Assembly: GCA_029821735.1 (NCBI GenBank)
Contig: JALGSU010000052.1
Coordinates: 1-62,876, forward strand
DNA: 62,876 nt
Direction of reading: 5' to 3'
Source: Candidatus Zipacnadia bacterium
GTDB taxonomy: Bacteria > Armatimonadota > Zipacnadia > Zipacnadales > UBA5352
The notes beneath the pieces are model-generated. The model made no database searches, had not been told where the DNA came from, and worked only from the letters and a program-made list of their open reading frames with translations. Positions 60,678 through 62,876 of this stretch are shown here, piece after piece. A program made the translations under genes and the position numbers. Numbering within the stretch: position 1 is the first letter of the stretch; every line of letters starts with the position of its first letter.

Positions 60678-61725
60678 AGTCCTTGATGGCTCTCACGATT
60701 TCCGGGAAGCTCGTGCGCCAGACATCCGGCGGCACGTTCTCTGATATCTGAATCTGCAACTGCCCCGAATGCCCCGCCTGCTCGAGGATGTCCATCGCCG
60801 CTTCGTACACGCTCTCAGCGGGCTGGATGTGGATCGATGACGGGAAGTTCAGGAAGAGCCGCATCCACGGCCAAATCTCCAGCGCCTCGCCCGGCGGATT
60901 GTCATCATCCGGTGGCGGCGAGAACGAGTCGATCCCTCCCACTCCCGAGCCCGCGATCGCCTCGTGCAGCGGGCGCAGGCCCCCGTCCATGTGCACGAAC
61001 AGAGGCGCCGGGCGCTCGCGTACCGCCAGCATCCCCGCCAGCTCCAGATACGCTGGCACGCAATACTCCTCGAAATACCGGACCCCGATAGCGGGCGCGG
61101 TGATGTTGTCGCCGATATCAATCAGATGCGCGTCCGACCGTGCCGCGATCTCGAACGCCTGCCGCTGCACGCGCTGCATCTGTGCGATACACTCACCCAC
61201 GATCTCCGGCTCGTCCACCAGACACAGCACCAGGTCGTCCAGCGAGCACCACTGTACCCAGAGCTGCTGGAAAGGCGTACGCCCGCAGTTCACCAGGCAC
61301 AGACCGTCGTCGCCCAGCACCGCACGGTTGGCGTGCAAGGTAGTCAGGTCTTCGATGACCTGCATGTCCGCGAAGTAGCTCGTCAGCACCCGGAAGTCCT
61401 CCGGCGTTTTGACGAAGTGCTCGTAGATATGCGCGGTCCCGTAGGTCGGCTCAAAGCGCCTGCGCTCGGTCAGCGTCCCCGCCGGCGCCACCAGAGTGCT
61501 CCGCACTGCCCCATGCCCCTCGTGCCCAATATCCTCACTGCCGCCGCCGCAGTTTGGGGTCACGGTTCGGTGCAGACCCGTCCACTGCAGCAGGCCCATC
61601 GCGTCGCGTCCAAGCTCCGCCCATATCTCCTCATTGGGCGCCGCCAGACTCGAGTACTGCACGAACGGAACGCGGTCCAGTTCTTCGCCGTAGATCACGG
61701 CCAGTATCCGCTCTCTATTAGTCAT
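60664..61725 (-). CDS. Uroporphyrinogen decarboxylase (URO-D) family protein
   Basis: A 353-residue TIM-barrel protein of the URO-D superfamily, beginning MTNRERILAVIYGEELDRVP as these proteins do. LFVHMDGGLRPLHEAIAGSG and the late SIHIQPAESV strand fit the fold. Members include HemE and corrinoid methyltransferases (MtaA/CmuA-like). No other haem genes are adjacent and the typical HemE N-terminal arginine motif is not evident, so a methyltransferase or other role is as likely as haem synthesis. I chose the ATG at 61725; the ATG at 61734 would add 3 residues. It overlaps the HD gene. Confidence 0.82.
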   Translation of the reverse strand: MTNRERILAVIYGEELDRVPFVQYSSLAAPNEEIWAELGRDAMGLLQWTGLHRTVTPNCGGGSEDIGHEGHGAVRSTLVAPAGTLTERRRFEPTYGTAHIYEHFVKTPEDFRVLTSYFADMQVIEDLTTLHANRAVLGDDGLCLVNCGRTPFQQLWVQWCSLDDLVLCLVDEPEIVGECIAQMQRVQRQAFEIAARSDAHLIDIGDNITAPAIGVRYFEEYCVPAYLELAGMLAVRERPAPLFVHMDGGLRPLHEAIAGSGVGGIDSFSPPPDDDNPPGEALEIWPWMRLFLNFPSSIHIQPAESVYEAAMDILEQAGHSGQLQIQISENVPPDVWRTSFPEIVRAIKDFGKP

Positions 61726-61854
61726 GCCGCGCATGATACCACATCCCCATAGCCGTGTCAGTCCCCGCCGGGAAGGTTCCGAGGCCCTTCGCGAACAACT
61801 CTACAGGGCTACACTGGCACGCGGTCGCACCAAGCCTTCTCAGGAGGCACAAGA

Positions 61855-62876
61855 ATGTCCCGATACTGCTTCGCCGCGCTTGCGGCACTGCTTGCGTTCG
61901 CACTCATCACTCCCGCAACAGCCCAGGACGCTGACGGCGATCGCATCCCTGACGACGTCGAGGAGATGCTGGCCACCGACGCCCAGTTCGCCGAAGAGCT
62001 CGAGTTGGTCGCCGAAAGCCCGGCGAAGCCCGAACTGACCGGCGACGACGCCCGATTCAACATCCGTCGCGTCTACTTCGGCAACGTCGCCCAGGGCCGC
62101 TGGCTGTGGCGCATCGAGTTCGAGATCCCCTATAACTTCGACAATGACTCGATCATCGTCTACGTCGACACCGACAACGACCCCACCACGGGCCGGCCCG
62201 GCATGGGCTGCGAGACCACCTACGGGCACTCATCCGGCTCCCCAAGCCAGATGTACTACCTCGGCCCCGAGCGTGCCAGCGAGTTTGGGCCCCCGCGCGT
62301 GGCCCTCGCCGATGGGGCGCTCTACATATGCGCCGACTTCCCCCTCAACCAGGAGGATGGTCGCTCCAAGTTCCGCATGACCATCCTCTCCGAGCAACGC
62401 GAGCCGCACGAATCGCGGGACTCGTTGGGTTGGCGGGATATCGACGCCCCCGGCGACTCAGACCGCGAGAAGGTGAAGACTTTGGGTGACATGACCGAGA
62501 GTGAGAACTTCCTCGACACGCAGAGCGCCGAACTGCTCTGGAAGATCCAGGCCGACGAGCGCAACGTCATCATCAACAGCTTCCAGGATTGCGAATACGA
62601 GGGCTTCCGCTACAACCACTCGGAGTATCGCTGGCCCTCACTGATCAAGTCCAGCGGTCGGGCTTTCGTGCGCGCGACCGTCCCGCGCTCGGGCGAGTTC
62701 TTCCCCGGCGTCGTCGTTTATGACGGCAGCGGCGGCGAAGGCTGGGAGATGCTCATCAACGGCGAGAGCGTCGGCCGCTTCCCGCTCAAGGAGGACAACA
62801 GGCGCCAGCGCCTCTTCTTCCTGCCCGAAGCCGTGCAACTCAAGCGTGGCGACATCGTCGAAATGAGACCCTCCGC
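61855..62876 (+). CDS. Secreted protein with Ca-binding-like motif, 3' partial
   Basis: The open frame runs past the window end, with 340 codons visible. A signal peptide is present (MSRYCFAALAALLAFALITP, cut near TATAQ). DADGDRIPDDVEEML directly follows, the thrombospondin-3/EF-hand type calcium loop often seen in secreted proteins. Further on are IIVYVDTDNDPTTGRPG, a second acidic loop, and beta-rich segments (GRAFVRATVPRSGEFFPGVV). The function is unknown; it may be a surface or polysaccharide-binding protein. AGGAGG lies 7 bases before the ATG. It is divergent from the URO-D gene with a 129-base gap. Confidence 0.7.
   Translation, partial: MSRYCFAALAALLAFALITPATAQDADGDRIPDDVEEMLATDAQFAEELELVAESPAKPELTGDDARFNIRRVYFGNVAQGRWLWRIEFEIPYNFDNDSIIVYVDTDNDPTTGRPGMGCETTYGHSSGSPSQMYYLGPERASEFGPPRVALADGALYICADFPLNQEDGRSKFRMTILSEQREPHESRDSLGWRDIDAPGDSDREKVKTLGDMTESENFLDTQSAELLWKIQADERNVIINSFQDCEYEGFRYNHSEYRWPSLIKSSGRAFVRATVPRSGEFFPGVVVYDGSGGEGWEMLINGESVGRFPLKEDNRRQRLFFLPEAVQLKRGDIVEMRPS

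Noticed and set aside
1..62876. CRISPR arrays, insertion sequences, rRNA or tRNA genes
   Set aside because: I saw no regularly spaced repeats, no transposase reading frame and no RNA gene signature on either strand.

Overview
The window is a GC-rich, almost gap-free stretch of bacterial chromosome. It carries about 45 protein genes and no RNA genes, insertion sequences, phage genes or CRISPR array that I can see. The gene set suggests an uncultivated, environmental polysaccharide-degrading bacterium: YetA/PcRGLX-like and DUF4091 secreted proteins, paired Gfo/Idh oxidoreductases, a DUF6785 permease and a c-di-AMP module. Armatimonadota or a neighbouring lineage would fit, but this is inference from gene content only. 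Several broken frames in otherwise conserved genes are what one might expect from a metagenome assembly.

Layout. 1-1503 (minus): a cysteine desulfurase running off the edge, in frame with an upstream RNase H-like domain. 1811-5799 (plus): an NfnAB-type flavoprotein pair, an AAC(3)-fold acetyltransferase and an amidohydrolase, closed by a hairpin. 5865-16837 (minus): a Tat-signal radical SAM enzyme, a secreted TPR protein, lon, hsp20, glmS, and the c-di-AMP pair cdaR and cdaA. 17103-29957 (plus): a degenerate archaemetzincin-like protein, PBP1A, PBP2, a broken FemAB-type gene, TldD/TldE, a large permease, a methylthioinosine-type phosphorylase and a HAD phosphatase. 30070-31572: a BlaI-type repressor and M56 membrane peptidase behind a near-consensus promoter.

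31601-31725 is a 125-base element in which 110 bases pair perfectly into a four-way cloverleaf. It is the most striking non-coding structure here. 31737-48405 is a carbohydrate-utilisation island: two Gfo/Idh oxidoreductases, three very large secreted proteins (DUF4091; LamG plus YetA/PcRGLX; a 1451-residue glycoside-hydrolase-like protein), an Fe-S protein, an HpcH/HpaI aldolase and a sulfatase-superfamily enzyme. Two of the secreted proteins share a recognisable binding-type module. 48412-58252 (minus) is a tight housekeeping run: recJ, yjbQ, a sugar nucleotidyltransferase, an aminotransferase, serA, surE, a radical SAM enzyme, a coiled-coil protein and pyrG. 58549-59854 holds gcvH and a LipM-type octanoyltransferase, a natural pair because the second can lipoylate the first. 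The end carries an HD hydrolase, a URO-D-family protein and a partial secreted protein.

Three genes have frame lesions: a FemAB-type gene (two), the LamG/YetA-like gene (one missing C in a C run) and pyrG (about 60 bases missing around a conserved motif). Whether these are biological or assembly errors cannot be settled from the sequence alone.
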